Of a DNA stretch of 7,372 nt, positions 6,448 to 7,372 are shown piece by piece (position 1 is the first letter of the stretch; the number at the start of each line of letters is the position of its first letter). The position numbers were made by a program, and so were the translations under genes. The notes below the pieces were generated by a model, which saw only the letters and a program-made list of their open reading frames with translations, ran no database searches and had not been told where the DNA came from. Source of the stretch: an uncultured Lachnospiraceae bacterium (GTDB lineage: Bacteria; Bacillota_A; Clostridia; Lachnospirales; Lachnospiraceae); contig CADBQK010000371.1 of NCBI GenBank assembly GCA_902796775.1, positions 1 through 7,372 of the forward strand. Reading direction: 5' to 3'.

Positions 6448-7372
6448 ATGTATATCGGACCGGGTACCTTAATAGAAAACCGATATCTGATTAAAGAAGA
6501 GATAGGCCAGGGTGGTATTGGAATTATTTACCTTGCATATCATGTTCCTCTGAAAAAAGATGTTGTAGTCAAGAAGGCTGCCCGTGGAACAAAAAATGAT
6601 TATCGAACGGAAGTGGATATTCTGAAAAACCTCCATTTTTCCGGGATTCCTCAAGTTTATGATTTTCTTGAGATAGATGGTTATGTATATACCGTTATGG
6701 ACTATATTGAAGGACATGACCTTTCCTATTACATAAAAAAAGGCGGACGTATTTCTGAAAAAAAACTTCTTGACTGGCTTGAAAAGTTGACGGAAATTCT
6801 GGATTACATACATACGCTGGAGGTACCTTATTATCACAGCGATATTAAACCAGGAAATATAATGATCACCAGTAAAGGGGAACCTTTCCTAATTGATTTT
6901 AATATTTCTGTAAAAAGCGGTGAAAACAGAGTTAAAGGAATAAGCCCGTATTATTCTGCCCCGGAACAGTATAAGCAAGCAGAAAACATAATGAGGTACC
7001 ATAACGATGGAGGCATTGTTGTGGACCATCGAATAGATATTTACAGTCTGGGAGCGTCCTTCTACACGATTATGTGCGGACGGATGCCGGGACTGTCTGA
7101 GGAGGAAACGCCACCGCTGACGATGATGGATCTTCCGTATTCTATGGCATTCAGAGCGCTGATTGATAAAACGATGCGGGAAGACCCGAAAAAAAGATTT
7201 CAATCCGCTGCTGTTATGTTGAAATCTATTCGCAATATAGTTGTAATGGATCCGGAGTACCAAAGACTGACCACCCTGCAGATTTTTCTGACAGTTCCAT
7301 TTGCTCTTTTTATGATTATTGCATTCATTCTGGTGTTCAGCGGGAACAATATGATCAGACAGGATAAATATA
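6448..7372 (+). CDS. Membrane-anchored Ser/Thr protein kinase, 3' end beyond the window
   Basis: The frame is open from ATG 6448 to the window edge (308 codons). The cytosolic kinase domain is of the PknB/PrkC (Hanks) type: glycine loop GQGGIGIIY (20-28), VVVKK with Lys42, helix-C Glu55, catalytic loop YYHSDIKPGNIM (128-139) with Asp132, Lys134 and Asn137, metal site IDFNIS (149-154) with Asp150, SAPEQY (170-175), DIYSLGASFYTIMCG (197-211) and DPKKRF (246-251). All catalytic residues are present. Two motifs deviate: HRD is HSD and DFG is DFN. The activation segment has serines but no threonine. A transmembrane helix (about 278-298) follows, so the missing C-terminus should be outside the cell; any sensor domain is not visible. 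It starts 1 nt after the pseudokinase stop, with GGGAG at 6433-6437, ten nt before ATG. PP2C upstream is the probable opposing phosphatase. Confidence 0.93.
   Translation, partial: MYIGPGTLIENRYLIKEEIGQGGIGIIYLAYHVPLKKDVVVKKAARGTKNDYRTEVDILKNLHFSGIPQVYDFLEIDGYVYTVMDYIEGHDLSYYIKKGGRISEKKLLDWLEKLTEILDYIHTLEVPYYHSDIKPGNIMITSKGEPFLIDFNISVKSGENRVKGISPYYSAPEQYKQAENIMRYHNDGGIVVDHRIDIYSLGASFYTIMCGRMPGLSEEETPPLTMMDLPYSMAFRALIDKTMREDPKKRFQSAAVMLKSIRNIVVMDPEYQRLTTLQIFLTVPFALFMIIAFILVFSGNNMIRQDKY

Noticed and set aside
2960..7372. Interpretation as a TerY-P type or known phage-defence kinase/phosphatase system
   Set aside because: There is no vWA domain, nuclease, transposon or integrase in the window; kinase plus PP2C alone does not justify that label.

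Overview
The window looks like low-to-mid GC Firmicutes DNA, most likely from a gut-type Clostridium relative (Lachnospiraceae-like). The grounds are strong purine-rich Shine-Dalgarno sites, AT-rich intergenic DNA, a streptococcal HasB-like UDP-glucose dehydrogenase and a classical Gram-positive signal peptide. The organism is inferred from style, not from a marker gene. All supported genes read on the + strand.

Layout: (1) 1-138 is the 3' end of an unidentified gene, followed by a strong intrinsic terminator at 251-293. (2) 139-690 is a long AT-rich gap holding the terminator, two inverted repeats, a perfect 16-bp tandem duplication and perhaps a short decayed coding remnant. (3) 691-2859 is a small glycan module: a UDP-glucose 6-dehydrogenase and, after a 240-bp gap, a membrane sugar-1-phosphate transferase of the kind that starts lipid-linked polysaccharide synthesis. 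No other glycosyltransferase, flippase or polymerase is present here. (4) 2960-7372 is a tight four-gene Ser/Thr phospho-signalling cassette. It encodes a membrane-spanning protein with an exported trypsin-like protease on one side and a cytosolic FHA domain on the other, then a PP2C phosphatase, a protein-kinase-fold protein that has lost most catalytic residues (a pseudokinase), and a membrane-anchored Ser/Thr kinase cut by the window edge.

How the genes may work together: the last three are separated by 0 and 1 nt and the phosphatase starts about 20-30 nt after the FHA gene, so one transcript is likely. A reasonable model is that the kinase phosphorylates threonines, PP2C reverses this, the FHA domain reads phospho-threonine at the membrane, and the pseudokinase is a scaffold or allosteric partner. 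The FHA protein would couple this to a protease outside the cell. Three acidic-T-x-x-L motifs, two beside the FHA domain and one in the pseudokinase tail, are candidate phospho-sites. Whether the cassette controls the neighbouring polysaccharide genes is inference from proximity only.
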